A program made the translations under genes and the position numbers. Under the pieces are notes generated by a model that saw nothing but the letters and a program-made list of their open reading frames with translations, searched no databases and was not told the origin of the DNA. 64,000 nucleotides of DNA, taken from contig NZ_CALSBS010000022.1 of the NCBI RefSeq assembly GCF_943590815.1, positions 1-64,000 on the forward strand, read 5' to 3'. Positions 1-9,449 of this stretch are shown piece by piece. The stretch comes from Pseudocitrobacter vendiensis. Its GTDB lineage: Bacteria; Pseudomonadota; Gammaproteobacteria; Enterobacterales; Enterobacteriaceae. Within the stretch, counting starts at the first letter, position 1; every line of letters begins with the position of its first letter.

Positions 1-115
1 CGGCGAAAATGCCTGATGCGCTTCGCTTATCAGGCCTACAACGTCGGTGCAATTTATCAAGTTGTTTTCACTTGTAGGCCGGGCAAGCGCAGCGCCCCCG
101 GCAATTATGCAGGCA
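1..115. repeat. REP-type palindromic repeat pair downstream of uxuA
   Basis: Two enteric REP-like units lie in opposite orientation. One around 10-40 has the pattern GCCTGATGCGC..TATCAGGCCTAC. The other around 72-105 has TGTAGGCCGGGCAAGCGCAGCGCC. Together they form a small BIME-like cluster at the edge of the window, beyond the uxuA terminator. Such elements stabilise mRNA 3' ends or bind gyrase or IHF in E. coli; that role is inferred here. Confidence 0.75.
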
Positions 116-130
116 CCCGCATTAACGTAA

Positions 131-160
131 AAAAGCCAGCTCAATATGAGCTGGCTTTTC
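131..160 (-). terminator. Rho-independent terminator of uxuA
   Basis: A ten-base stem (134-143 with 147-156) closes a three-base loop. A-rich and T-rich tracts flank it on both sides, so it can act in both directions. It lies just past the uxuA stop codon at 177. Confidence 0.8.
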
Positions 161-176
161 ATATTCTGAAACCGGA

Positions 177-1367
177 TTACAGTAGATCGCGGAATTTAGT
201 CGCTTTCAGCGCCATCTCAACGCCGCGCACTTCCGCCAGCCCTTTCAGGCGACCAATTGCGGAATAACCTGGGTTGGTTTTCTTTTTCAGATCGTCAAGC
301 ATCTGATGACCGTGGTCCGGACGCATCGGAATCGGGCGCAGATCGCCAGCTTTCTTACGACGCTGCTCTTCAGTCAGAATCGCATCAACCACCGCAACCA
401 TGTTCACATCGCCCTGCAAATGCGCTGCTTCATGGAAGGTTTTCGGGTTGTCTTCACGGCAGGTAGAGCGCAGGTGGGTGAAGTGAATACGATCGCCAAA
501 GGTTTCAATCATTTTCACCAGGTCGTTATCGGCGCGCACGCCATAAGAACCGGTACACATGGTGAAACCGTTATTGATACTGTCGACGGTCTCTTTCAGC
601 CACTGCATATCTTCGATGGTCGAAACGATACGCGGCAGGCCAAGGATCGGACGCGGCGGATCGTCCGGGTGAACCGCAAGGCGCACGCCGACTTCTTCCG
701 CAACCGGCACAATCGCACGCAGGAAGACAGCCATGTTTTCACGTAGCTGATCTTTGCTGATGTGATCGTACTCAGCCAGACGCGCACGGAACTGATCAAG
801 GGTATATCCCTCTTCCGCACCCGGTAGGCCAGCAATGATGTTGCGGGTCAGTTTTTCAATGTCCGCGTCGGTCATCGCGTCAAAATAGGCTTTCGCCTGC
901 TGCTGTTCTTCGGCAGTGTAATCGGCTTGCGCGCCTTCACGCTTCAGAATGTGCAGTTCAAAAGCAGCAAACGCGATTTGATCGAAACGCAGCGCTTTGG
1001 AACCATCTTCCAGCGTGTATTCAAGGTCCGTACGCGTCCAGTCAAGGATCGGCATAAAGTTGTAGCACACGGTATCAATGCCGCAGGTCGCCAGGTTGCG
1101 AATACTCTGCTGGTAATTAGCAATCCAGGTTTTGTATTCGCCGGATTGTGTTTTGATATCTTCGTGAACCGGAATACTTTCAACAACAGACCAGGTGAGC
1201 CCTTTTTCCGCCAGCATCGCCTGACGTTTTTGAATTTCTTCGACCGGCCAAACCAAACCATTCGGGATGTGGTGCAGCGCCGTCACAACACCCGTTGCGC
1301 CAGCCTGACGCACATCATCAAGGGAAACCGGATCATTTGGGCCATACCAACGCCATGTTTGTTCCAT
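177..1367 (-). CDS. uxuA: Mannonate dehydratase UxuA
   Basis: UxuA dehydrates D-mannonate to 2-keto-3-deoxygluconate in the cytoplasm, in the glucuronate branch of hexuronate catabolism. The 396-residue product matches E. coli UxuA (394 aa) nearly end to end, beginning [16 protein letters not shown] and keeping the [22 protein letters not shown] segment and the PMRPDHGHQ metal-site region. It is transcribed divergently from the mannonate/fructuronate oxidoreductase yeiQ. In K-12 uxuA instead pairs with uxuB elsewhere on the chromosome. The two genes here therefore supply consecutive steps, fructuronate to mannonate to KDG. A palindrome at about 1382-1399 looks like a UxuR/ExuR site. Function is secure; the local pairing is the unusual point. 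Confidence 0.95.
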   Translation of the reverse strand: MEQTWRWYGPNDPVSLDDVRQAGATGVVTALHHIPNGLVWPVEEIQKRQAMLAEKGLTWSVVESIPVHEDIKTQSGEYKTWIANYQQSIRNLATCGIDTVCYNFMPILDWTRTDLEYTLEDGSKALRFDQIAFAAFELHILKREGAQADYTAEEQQQAKAYFDAMTDADIEKLTRNIIAGLPGAEEGYTLDQFRARLAEYDHISKDQLRENMAVFLRAIVPVAEEVGVRLAVHPDDPPRPILGLPRIVSTIEDMQWLKETVDSINNGFTMCTGSYGVRADNDLVKMIETFGDRIHFTHLRSTCREDNPKTFHEAAHLQGDVNMVAVVDAILTEEQRRKKAGDLRPIPMRPDHGHQMLDDLKKKTNPGYSAIGRLKGLAEVRGVEMALKATKFRDLL

Positions 1368-1379
1368 CGCCTCAACCTC

Positions 1380-1400
1380 TCAACTTGTTATACCAATAAA
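1380..1400. promoter_or_regulatory. Candidate UxuR/ExuR operator between uxuA and yeiQ
   Basis: The sequence ACTTGTTATACCAATAA at about 1382-1398 resembles the hexuronate-repressor operator core TTGGTATACCAA with one imperfect half. It lies directly upstream of uxuA, within the divergent promoter region shared with yeiQ. The assignment rests on similarity to the known UxuR/ExuR site and on the functions of the flanking genes. No binding evidence is available. Confidence 0.5.
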
Positions 1401-1572
1401 ATGTTCGTTAATGACGACTACCATACATGTTTATTCGTACTGGTCAAATATCTCCCCCGCAATGATTGATCTGGCTCACATTCCCCGGATAAATTCGGCA
1501 CACCAGTTTAATTTGCTGTCATACAACTTTACACTGGCATTGTTAATTTCTGGTTAATCGGACGTGTAAACA

Positions 1573-3042
1573 ATGAAAACAATCGCCAACAGTACGCTCC
1601 CTGAGAATGTGCAACTGCCTCATTATGATAGAAAAGCTTTGCGCTCGCGGATCGTGCATTTTGGTTTTGGAGCCTTCCATCGCGCGCATCAGGCGCTGCT
1701 GACTGACCGGGTGCTTAATGCCGAAGGCGGCGATTGGGGGATCTGCGAGATCAGCCTGTTTAGCGGCGACCAGTTAATGAGCCAGCTTCGCGCGCAGGAT
1801 CATCTGTTCACGGTGCTGGAAAAAAGCGGTGACGGTAATCAACCGATTGTGATTGGCGCAGTGAATGAATGTCTGAACGCCAAACTGGATTCGCTGGCGG
1901 CGATTATTGAGAAATTCTGCGAGCCGCAGGTGGCGATTGTTTCGCTGACGATCACAGAAAAAGGCTACTGCATAGATCCCGCGACCGGGCAACTGGATGT
2001 GAATCAGCCCCGCATCGCACACGATCTCGTCCATCCGCAGGAGCCGCACTCTGCGCCGGGCATTCTGGTCGAAGCCCTGCATCGCCGCCGCGAACGCGGG
2101 CTTTCCGCTTTTACGGTGCTCTCCTGCGACAATATTCCGGACAACGGTCACGTGGTGAAAAACGCCGTACTGGGCATGGCACAACAGCGCGATCCGGCAT
2201 TGGCAGCGTGGATAGCTACGCATGTCACCTTCCCCGGCACCATGGTTGATCGCATCGTTCCGGCGGCCACCGATGCGTCGCTTGCGGAAATCACCGATGA
2301 GCTGGGCGGCGTGAACGATCCCTGTGCGATAAGCTGCGAGCCATTTATTCAGTGGGTTATTGAAGATAACTTTGTGGCGGGCCGCCCGGCGTGGGAAATC
2401 GCCGGAGCGCAACTGGTCGATGATGTATTGCCATGGGAAGAGATGAAGCTGCGCATGCTCAACGGCAGCCACTCGTTCCTGGCGTATCTGGGGTATCTGG
2501 CGGGCTATCAGCATATCAGCGACTGCATGCAGGACGCCGATTTCCGCCTCGCGGCGCATCGTTTAATGATGACGGAGCAAGCCCCCACGCTGAAGATAAC
2601 CGATGTGGACTTAGGCGCTTATGCCGACAGCCTGATGACCCGATTTAGCAATCCCGCACTGAAGCATCGCACCTGGCAAATCGCGATGGACGGTAGCCAG
2701 AAGCTGCCACAACGCCTGCTGGATGGCATTCGCGTACATCTGGCGCAGGGCACCGCGTGGCCGCTGCTGGCATTAGGCGTCGCGGGCTGGATGCGCTACG
2801 TCAGCGGCATTGATGATGCAGGTGAAAAAATTGATATTCGCGACCCGTTATCGGAGAAAATCGCCCGGATCGTTACCAACAGTCGTGATGAAGAGCGCGT
2901 TGTCGCTCTGCTCACGCTCAGTGAAATCTTTGGCACTGACCTGCCGGGCAACGCGACATTTGTCGAAAACGTCCAGCAGGCATGGCAGCACCTGGTGCAA
3001 ACCGGTGCGCGTCAGGCGCTCATCACCACCCTGAATAGTTAA
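1573..3042 (+). CDS. yeiQ: Mannitol dehydrogenase-family oxidoreductase YeiQ (fructuronate reductase-like)
   Basis: This is a 489-residue NAD-dependent polyol dehydrogenase of the UxuB/MtlD long-chain family. The N-terminal nucleotide-binding segment VHFGFGAFHRAHQA is present near residues 29-42, and the family catalytic region with KLRMLNGSHSFLAYLGY lies near 290-310. It matches YeiQ of E. coli more closely than UxuB, and yeiR follows as in K-12. YeiQ itself is not well characterised. The divergent uxuA suggests it acts here as the fructuronate reductase that feeds mannonate to UxuA; that is inference. The ATG at 1573 has only a weak Shine-Dalgarno sequence. Confidence 0.9.
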   Translation: MKTIANSTLPENVQLPHYDRKALRSRIVHFGFGAFHRAHQALLTDRVLNAEGGDWGICEISLFSGDQLMSQLRAQDHLFTVLEKSGDGNQPIVIGAVNECLNAKLDSLAAIIEKFCEPQVAIVSLTITEKGYCIDPATGQLDVNQPRIAHDLVHPQEPHSAPGILVEALHRRRERGLSAFTVLSCDNIPDNGHVVKNAVLGMAQQRDPALAAWIATHVTFPGTMVDRIVPAATDASLAEITDELGGVNDPCAISCEPFIQWVIEDNFVAGRPAWEIAGAQLVDDVLPWEEMKLRMLNGSHSFLAYLGYLAGYQHISDCMQDADFRLAAHRLMMTEQAPTLKITDVDLGAYADSLMTRFSNPALKHRTWQIAMDGSQKLPQRLLDGIRVHLAQGTAWPLLALGVAGWMRYVSGIDDAGEKIDIRDPLSEKIARIVTNSRDEERVVALLTLSEIFGTDLPGNATFVENVQQAWQHLVQTGARQALITTLNS

Positions 3043-3058
3043 CAATTTCTGCTTTTAT

Positions 3059-3084
3059 GCGAAGAGAAATCATTTCTCTTCGCG
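3059..3084 (+). terminator. Hairpin after yeiQ, possible terminator
   Basis: The inverted repeat GCGAAGAGAAATC/ATTTCTCTTCGC lies just downstream of the yeiQ stop. It is not followed by a clean T-run, so it may be a weak or Rho-assisted terminator, or a 3'-end-stabilising hairpin. Confidence 0.4.
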
Positions 3085-3165
3085 AATCACTTCTCTTTTC
3101 ATCGCCTTTTCGCCAGGATTAACGCAACCCGTAGCAACGTTGCAGATTTTGATTCTGGAGTTTTC

Positions 3166-4143
3166 GTGACAAAGACCAACCTGATAACCGGCTTTCTCGG
3201 TAGTGGCAAAACCACCTCCATCCTTCATCTGCTGGCCAATAAGCCCGCCGATGAGAAGTGGGCGGTGCTGGTAAATGAGTTCGGTGAAGTGGGCATTGAT
3301 GGCGCACTGATGGCTGATAGCGGTGCGCTGCTCAAAGAGATCCCCGGCGGTTGCATGTGTTGTGTGAATGGTTTGCCGATGCAGGTGGGCCTGAATACGC
3401 TGCTACGTCAGGGAAAGCCTGACCGCCTGCTCATTGAGCCCACCGGGCTGGGTCACCCCAAACAGATCCTCGATATTCTCACCGCCGCCGTCTATGAGCC
3501 ATGGATTGACCTACGGGCGACGCTTTGTGTGCTTGACCCGCGTCAGTTGCTGGATGAAAAAGTGGTGCTGAACGAGAACTTCCGAGACCAGCTCGCCGCC
3601 GCCGATATTATCATTGCCAATAAAGGCGATCGCGCGACAGAGGAAAGCGAGCGGGCGATGGAAAGCTGGTGGCTACAGTACGGTGGCGCGCGCCAGCGTG
3701 TGAAAGCCACACAGGGTAATATTGATATTGCCCTGCTCGACCAGCCGCGCAGCAACCTCACGGAACTTCCCACCAGCGACGCGCACTCACACGCGCACCC
3801 GGAGAAAAAAGGGCTTGCAGCGCTCAGTCTGCCGGAACATCAACGCTGGCGTCGCAGCCTGAACAGCGGTCAGGGCTATCAATCCTGCGGCTGGATTTTT
3901 GACGCCGACACCCTATTCGACACGGTAGGCATTCTCGAATGGGCGCGCCTGGCTCCCGTGCAACGCGTCAAAGCGGTCATGCGTATTCCTGAGGGGCTGG
4001 TGCGAATCAACCGCCAGGGCGCAGATCTGCACATCGAAACGCAGAGCGTCGCGCCGCCGGACAGCCGCATCGAACTGATTAATGATGCGGACGCCGACTG
4101 GAATGCGCTGCAAACGACTCTGTTGAAGCTCCGTTTAGCGTGA
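3166..4143 (+). CDS. yeiR: COG0523 (G3E) zinc-associated GTPase YeiR
   Basis: A cytoplasmic P-loop GTPase of the CobW/COG0523 metal-chaperone family, 325 residues. The Walker A GFLGSGKT lies at residues 9-16, the family metal-binding CMCC at 63-66, and the guanine-specificity NKGD at 152-155. A short histidine cluster (H207, H209, H211) may add a metal ligand. E. coli YeiR is a zinc-responsive GTPase. Start: GTG at 3166, chosen because CTGGAG sits six bases upstream and the P-loop begins a few residues in. It is encoded between yeiQ and lpxT, as in K-12. Confidence 0.92.
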   Translation: MTKTNLITGFLGSGKTTSILHLLANKPADEKWAVLVNEFGEVGIDGALMADSGALLKEIPGGCMCCVNGLPMQVGLNTLLRQGKPDRLLIEPTGLGHPKQILDILTAAVYEPWIDLRATLCVLDPRQLLDEKVVLNENFRDQLAAADIIIANKGDRATEESERAMESWWLQYGGARQRVKATQGNIDIALLDQPRSNLTELPTSDAHSHAHPEKKGLAALSLPEHQRWRRSLNSGQGYQSCGWIFDADTLFDTVGILEWARLAPVQRVKAVMRIPEGLVRINRQGADLHIETQSVAPPDSRIELINDADADWNALQTTLLKLRLA

Positions 4144-4186
4144 AAGGGCTAAGGTTGCGGTCGTTGTTGAATTAAGGTGATAAAAA

Positions 4187-4903
4187 ATGAAAACGCGATA
4201 TCCGTTAATCCTGCTGCTGAACGCTGCGGGCATAGCGCTCTTTTTATGCTGGTTCCTGCCGCCCAACCATGGCGTCTGGTTTAATGTTGATTCCGCGATT
4301 TTCCACTTCTTTAATCACGGTCTTGATGAGAGCCGGGCTTATCAGTGGTTTCTCGCGATTACCAACAATCGCGCCTTCGATGGCTGCTCGCTGCTGGCGA
4401 TGGGCTGCCTGATGCTTAGCTTCTGGCTGAAAGAGGATGCCGCTGGCCGTCGCCGGATTATTATCATTGGTCTGGTCATGCTGCTTACCGCGGTGATTAT
4501 TAACCAGCTGGCGCAGAATTTGATGCCGGTTAAGCGCGCCAGCCCCACGCTATTTTTCCCGGATACGCATCGGGTGAGCGATTATTTGCACATTTCAACC
4601 AAGGATGCCTCGCGGGATAGTTTCCCGGGCGACCATGGCATGATGCTGCTCATTTTTTCAACATTTATGTGGCGTTATTTCGGCAAAAAAGCGTTCGCTA
4701 TTGCGCTGACTATTTTCGTGATTTTCGCCTTCCCGCGCGTAATGATTGGCGCACACTGGTTTACCGATATTGCCGTCGGTTCTCTGACTGCGGTGTTGAT
4801 TGGCATTCCGTGGGTATTGATGACGCCGCTCAGTGACAAAGCAATATCGCTGTTTGAGCGCTATCTTCCGCGTTTCAATATGGCGCGTTCCGAAAATAAA
4901 TAA
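4187..4903 (+). CDS. lpxT: Lipid A 1-diphosphate synthase LpxT
   Basis: LpxT transfers phosphate from undecaprenyl pyrophosphate to the 1-position of lipid A on the periplasmic face of the inner membrane. The 238-residue protein has about six hydrophobic segments and the PAP2 phosphatase signature in three blocks: a KRASP-type basic motif, FPGDHG, and PRVMIGAHWFTD, the last two carrying the catalytic histidines. Length and order match E. coli YeiU/LpxT. In E. coli the enzyme is inhibited by PmrR under PmrA control. The pmrD/arn locus usually found near menE is not present in this window. Confidence 0.93.
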   Translation: MKTRYPLILLLNAAGIALFLCWFLPPNHGVWFNVDSAIFHFFNHGLDESRAYQWFLAITNNRAFDGCSLLAMGCLMLSFWLKEDAAGRRRIIIIGLVMLLTAVIINQLAQNLMPVKRASPTLFFPDTHRVSDYLHISTKDASRDSFPGDHGMMLLIFSTFMWRYFGKKAFAIALTIFVIFAFPRVMIGAHWFTDIAVGSLTAVLIGIPWVLMTPLSDKAISLFERYLPRFNMARSENK

Positions 4904-4923
4904 CGGACGTTATAAAATTGTCA

Positions 4924-4956
4924 TCAGGGATCGTTTTAGATCCCTGATTTATTTCT
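4924..4956 (+). terminator. Rho-independent terminator of lpxT
   Basis: A seven-base stem TCAGGGA/TCCCTGA (4924-4930 with 4941-4947) is followed by TTTATTTC. It lies 20 bases after the lpxT stop. Confidence 0.75.
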
Positions 4957-5316
4957 GCCGATGAATCATTCTGAATGACATTTCGCCTCACAAATATTCG
5001 CCTTATGAATGAGTGAGTTGCCTATTTTTCGGACTAAATTGACACTATTTTACGCATTCACAAATTTTAACTTTCTGTATCACAATTTCTTATAAGAAAT
5101 CCTGTAAAACCACTCGCAATGCCCTTGTCAATCGGGTAATCTCAATCGCGTTTGCCAATAATGAGCAATTATTTTCATAGTGAATAATTTTGTGCGCTAG
5201 TCCACAGATCTGACTTTAAAGAATTGTCTCATTGTTAGCGTGTATTTAGTCTCAGACGCGTTTGGCATTTTTTATAACGACATTGTCGTTAAGGACTTCA
5301 AGGGAAAACACATAAA
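4957..5316 (+). other. AT-rich non-coding region upstream of mepS
   Basis: About 360 bases between the lpxT terminator and mepS. The composition is clearly more AT-rich than the flanking genes. It probably holds the mepS promoter and a long 5' leader. No convincing ORF, tRNA or repeat was seen, and no single promoter could be chosen with confidence. Confidence 0.5.
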
Positions 5317-5889
5317 ATGGTCAAATCTCAACCAATCTTGAGATATATCTTGCGAGCGATTCCAGCAGTAGCAGTTGCGGTTCTGCTTTCTGCCTGTAGC
5401 ACAACAAAAGACACCGCCAGGAATATGCATTCTGAGACGCATGCTGTGGGCACCAACGATGCCTCGTCACTGCAAGCCTCTCAGGATGAATTTGAATCAA
5501 TGGTCCGCAACCTCGACGTGAAATCACGTTTGATGGATCAATACGCAGGCTGGAAAGGCGTTCGTTATCGTTTAGGCGGTGACACCAAACGCGGCGTTGA
5601 TTGCTCCAGCTTTGTACAGCGCACCTTCCGCGAACAATTTGGTTTAGAGCTGCCGCGTTCAACGTGGGAACAGCAGGAAACCGGTAAATCCGTTTCTCGT
5701 AGCCAGCTTCGCACCGGCGATTTAGTCCTGTTCCGTGCAGGGTCCACCGGTCGCCATGTCGGCATCTACATCGGCAACAATCAGTTCGTTCACGCGTCTA
5801 CCAGCAGCGGTGTAACGATCTCCAGCATGAATGAGCCATACTGGAAGAAGCGCTATAATGAAGCGCGCCGAGTTTTAAGCCGCTCTTAA
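5317..5889 (+). CDS. mepS: Murein DD-endopeptidase MepS (Spr), NlpC/P60 lipoprotein
   Basis: MepS cleaves D-Ala-mDAP cross-links to open space for new glycan during cell elongation. The 190-residue product has a lipoprotein signal with lipobox LLSAC (lipidated Cys27). The mature NlpC/P60 domain carries Cys96 in VDCSSF, with His147 and His159 as the likely remaining catalytic residues, matching the triad of E. coli Spr. It is monocistronic, with its own terminator at 5935. In E. coli the protein is degraded by NlpI-Prc; neither gene is in this window. Confidence 0.96.
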   Translation: MVKSQPILRYILRAIPAVAVAVLLSACSTTKDTARNMHSETHAVGTNDASSLQASQDEFESMVRNLDVKSRLMDQYAGWKGVRYRLGGDTKRGVDCSSFVQRTFREQFGLELPRSTWEQQETGKSVSRSQLRTGDLVLFRAGSTGRHVGIYIGNNQFVHASTSSGVTISSMNEPYWKKRYNEARRVLSRS

Positions 5890-5932
5890 TATCACTTGCT
5901 GTCAGTATCCCTTGATTGACCGCAAGCATAAG

Positions 5933-5962
5933 AAAGCACTGCTCTGGCAGTGCTTTTTTTTT
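5933..5962 (+). terminator. Rho-independent terminator of mepS
   Basis: A stem AGCACTGC/GCAGTGCT with a TCTG loop (5935-5954) is followed by an eight-T run. Confidence 0.9.
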
Positions 5963-6010
5963 CTAATGATTTGGCGAAGCCTATTTAATTAATCGAGACA
6001 CGCAACCTTT

Positions 6011-7576
6011 ATGCTAAGCCGTAAAACGCTGTTAAGCCGCAGAATCGCCATCACCAGCCTGATGGTTGGCGTCTTTTTTGCCCTGTTGGCAGGCGGTACC
6101 CAGTTTCTTGTCTCTTACCACCAACGTACTGAGCAGTTTGACAACACCATCACCGAGCTGAAGACCTACCTCAATAGCTACTTTGGCGAAGTCCTCAGTA
6201 CTATCGATACCCTGCAACCCTTGACCATGAGTTCGTGTGAGAATGTCTCTTCTGAACTCACCTCGCGCGCCGCTTTTAGCCTTAATATTCGCGCCTTTCT
6301 GCTGGTGAAAGATGGCCATGCGTTTTGTTCATCGGCCACGGGTCCGCTGGATATCGCGATTAAAGATCTCGTTCCCTCTCTCGACCTTTCACAAAACCAG
6401 GCGATGGCCATTTTACCCGGCACGCCCATGATGCCCCATCGCCCTGCGTTTATTTTGTGGGACCGAAGCCCACTGTTGGCTGACCGGGGCGTATTTACGT
6501 CTATCAATGCCAATCTGATGCCATGGATACTGAATTCGTCGAAGCAGAGCCAATACAGTGGCGTCGCGCTGGTGATTAATGGCAATACGGCGATCTCAAC
6601 CTTTAGCCACCAGCCCATGGCGCTGACCAGCATTGAAAAAACGCCCATTCGTCAGGCCAAAATCAACGGCGTTCCGCTGGAGATTTACCTGTATGGCAAC
6701 GAAATCGCCACGGACAACCTTCTCTATTCTCTGCTGCTTGGCGCAATGTGCGGCCTGCTGACAGGCATTCTGTGCGCTTATATCATGACCATAAGAATGC
6801 GGCCTGGCCGTGAAATTCTCACGGCTATCACCCGAAACCAGTTTCATGTGGTCTACCAGCCGGTGGTGCATGCCAGCGATTTGCATATTGGCGGCGTAGA
6901 GGTGCTGATGCGCTGGACGCATCCGGTTGCAGGCAACATTCCGCCGGATGCCTTCATCAGCTTCGCTGAGGGGCAAAACCTGATAGTGCCTCTCACCCGC
7001 CATCTTTTTGAATTGATCGCCAAAGATGCGCCTGCCCTGCAAAAAGTTCTGCCGCCAGGTGCAAAGCTTGGGATAAACATCTCACCAAACCATCTGCACG
7101 CAGAGAGCTTCAGGCAGGATATTCGTCATCTGCTTGCCAGCCTGCCTGAAAACTATTTCCAGGTGGTGCTGGAACTCACCGAACGCGACATGCTCAACGA
7201 GAAGCAGGCTGTAAAACTGTTTGAATGGCTGCATAGCGAAGGCATTGAGATTGCTATTGATGATTTCGGCACCGGCCATAGCGCGCTGATTTATCTTGAG
7301 CGCTTTACGCTGGATTATCTGAAAATTGACCGCGGATTTGTCAACGCCATTGGCACCGAAACGGTCACCTCGCCGGTACTGGATACGGTGTTGACGCTCA
7401 CGCATCGGTTGAATCTGGTGACCGTCGCAGAAGGCGTAGAGACGCAGGAACAGGCAAACTGGCTGCGCAACCACGGCGTGGATTTCCTGCAGGGCTACTG
7501 GATAAGCCGCCCGCTCACGCTCACTCAGCTTGTTGAAGCACATAATGAGCCTGCGAAATATTTCACAAGCCGCTAA
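6011..7576 (+). CDS. pdeN: c-di-GMP phosphodiesterase PdeN (Rtn), CSS-EAL protein
   Basis: An inner-membrane enzyme predicted to hydrolyse c-di-GMP. The 521 residues show a transmembrane segment near 13-35, a periplasmic CSS-type domain with C76 and the CSS motif at 106-108, a second membrane segment near 238-260, and a cytoplasmic EAL domain from about 268. The signature glutamate is in EVL (297-299) rather than EAL. The catalytic-loop motif IDDFGTGHSAL is intact, so activity is plausible. CSS domains sense disulphide status through DsbA/B in related PDEs. Position between mepS and yejA agrees with K-12 rtn. Confidence 0.93.
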   Translation: MLSRKTLLSRRIAITSLMVGVFFALLAGGTQFLVSYHQRTEQFDNTITELKTYLNSYFGEVLSTIDTLQPLTMSSCENVSSELTSRAAFSLNIRAFLLVKDGHAFCSSATGPLDIAIKDLVPSLDLSQNQAMAILPGTPMMPHRPAFILWDRSPLLADRGVFTSINANLMPWILNSSKQSQYSGVALVINGNTAISTFSHQPMALTSIEKTPIRQAKINGVPLEIYLYGNEIATDNLLYSLLLGAMCGLLTGILCAYIMTIRMRPGREILTAITRNQFHVVYQPVVHASDLHIGGVEVLMRWTHPVAGNIPPDAFISFAEGQNLIVPLTRHLFELIAKDAPALQKVLPPGAKLGINISPNHLHAESFRQDIRHLLASLPENYFQVVLELTERDMLNEKQAVKLFEWLHSEGIEIAIDDFGTGHSALIYLERFTLDYLKIDRGFVNAIGTETVTSPVLDTVLTLTHRLNLVTVAEGVETQEQANWLRNHGVDFLQGYWISRPLTLTQLVEAHNEPAKYFTSR

Positions 7577-7631
7577 GGGTCAATTATGATTCAAGGACAT
7601 CAGGAACGGATCATAAAGGGAAGGTAGCCCG

Positions 7632-9440
7632 GTGATATTTGTGCGCATGTGTCTCGTGCTGTTGGCGCTGAGCAGTTTTTCCCTCGGCGCACAGACGATT
7701 AAAGAGAGTTACGCGTTTGCTGTAATCGGCGAACCGAAGTATGCCATTAACTTTAGTCACTTCGATTACGTTAACCCGGCAGCCCCAAAAGGCGGCACGA
7801 TCACGCTCTCATCCATTGGTACCTTCGATAACTTTAACCGTTATGCACTACGCGGCAATCCTGGGGTGCGTACGGAATCGCTCTACGATGCCCTCTTCAC
7901 CACCTCCGACGATGAACCGGGCAGCTACTACCCACTGATTGCCGAAAGCGCCCGCTATGCAGACGATTACTCATGGGTGGAAGTCAGCATGAACCCGCAG
8001 GCCCGCTTTCATGATGGCTCGCCCATTACCGCCCGCGATGTCGAGTTCACCTTTCACAAGTTTATGACCGAAGGGGTGCCGCAATTCCGTTTGGTCTACA
8101 AAGGTACGACGGTCAAAGCTATTGCGCCGCTCACGGTACGTTTCGAACTGGGCAAGCCGGGTAAAGAGGATATGTTAAGTCTCTTCTCTCTGCCGGTAAT
8201 GCCAGAGAAATTCTGGCGCGACCACAAGCTTAGCGATCCACTCTCTACCCCACCGCTCGCCAGCGGTCCCTATCGCATTATCGACTGGCGATTAGGGCAA
8301 TATATTGTCTATTCGCGAGAGAAAAATTACTGGGGCGCGAATCTCCCCGTCAACCGTGGCCGCTGGAATTTCGATACGTTGCGCTACGACTATTACCTTG
8401 ATGACAACGTCGCCTTCGAAGCATTTAAGGCGGGCGCGTTCGATATGCGTAATGAAAGCAGCGCCAAAAACTGGGCCACGCGCTACATCGGCAAGAATTT
8501 CGCCAGCGGTTATATCGTTAAAGAAGCGCAAAAAAATGAGGCCGCCCAGGACACGCGCTGGCTGGCGTTCAATATCCAGCGCCCCGTCTTTGCCGATCGC
8601 CTGGTACGCCAAGCCATCAGCATGGCCTTTGATTTTGAATGGATGAACAAAGCGCTTTTTTATAACGTCTACAGTCGCCCTGCCAGCTATTTTCAGAATA
8701 CAGAGTACGCGGCACGCCACTATCCGAACGCCGAGGAACTCACGCTACTGGCGCCGATGAAAAAGGACCTTCCAGCTGAAGTCTTCACCACCATATATCA
8801 GCCGCCAGTCTCAAACGGTGATGGGGCAAACCGCCAAAACCTGCTCAAAGCGGGCGATCTGCTCACCCACGCGGGTTGGGTGCTGAAAGACCAACAGCGC
8901 GTAAATGAAAAGACCGGTCAGCCGCTGCACTTCGAACTGCTGGTCGCCTCTGGCGGTAATAATCAGTGGGTACTGCCGTTCCAGCGCAATCTGAAGCGCC
9001 TCGGCGTCGATATGTCTATTCGCCAGGTGGATAACTCTCAGCTACTCAGCCGCTTACGTAAACGCGATTACGACATGATGCCAAGCCTGTGGCGCGCCAC
9101 GCCGTGGCCCAGCTCCGACCTGCAAATCTCCTGGTCTTCCGAGTACATCAACTCAACCTACAACGCGCCCGGCGTTGCCAGCCCGGTCGTTGATGCGTTG
9201 ATCAATCAGATAATCCAGGCGAAAGGTGACGAGAAAAAATTGCTGCCGCTGGGTCGCGCGCTGGATCGCGTCTTAACCTGGAACTTCTACATGCTGCCAA
9301 TGTGGTATATGGCGGAAGATCACGTCGCATACTGGGATAAATTCTCGCATCCACCGGTTCGCCCCCTCTATGCCAGCGGCTTTGATAACTGGTGGTATGA
9401 TGTCAATAAAGCGGCAAAACTGCCGGAAGCCCGGCGCTAA
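7632..9440 (+). CDS. yejA: Periplasmic peptide-binding protein YejA
   Basis: Substrate-binding protein of the YejABEF importer, 602 residues with a cleavable signal ending near FSLGAQT. It belongs to solute-binding family 5 (oligopeptide/dipeptide type). In Salmonella and E. coli this transporter takes up peptides, including microcin C and antimicrobial peptides. GTG at 7632 is chosen because AAGGGAAGG precedes it at good spacing; an in-frame ATG at 7647 would shorten the signal. It heads a tightly packed operon with yejB nine bases downstream. Confidence 0.93.
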   Translation: MIFVRMCLVLLALSSFSLGAQTIKESYAFAVIGEPKYAINFSHFDYVNPAAPKGGTITLSSIGTFDNFNRYALRGNPGVRTESLYDALFTTSDDEPGSYYPLIAESARYADDYSWVEVSMNPQARFHDGSPITARDVEFTFHKFMTEGVPQFRLVYKGTTVKAIAPLTVRFELGKPGKEDMLSLFSLPVMPEKFWRDHKLSDPLSTPPLASGPYRIIDWRLGQYIVYSREKNYWGANLPVNRGRWNFDTLRYDYYLDDNVAFEAFKAGAFDMRNESSAKNWATRYIGKNFASGYIVKEAQKNEAAQDTRWLAFNIQRPVFADRLVRQAISMAFDFEWMNKALFYNVYSRPASYFQNTEYAARHYPNAEELTLLAPMKKDLPAEVFTTIYQPPVSNGDGANRQNLLKAGDLLTHAGWVLKDQQRVNEKTGQPLHFELLVASGGNNQWVLPFQRNLKRLGVDMSIRQVDNSQLLSRLRKRDYDMMPSLWRATPWPSSDLQISWSSEYINSTYNAPGVASPVVDALINQIIQAKGDEKKLLPLGRALDRVLTWNFYMLPMWYMAEDHVAYWDKFSHPPVRPLYASGFDNWWYDVNKAAKLPEARR

Positions 9441-9449
9441 GGAGAAGAG

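Noticed and set aside
1774..2559. 261-residue open frame antisense to yeiQ
   Set aside because: A shadow frame inside a conserved dehydrogenase gene.
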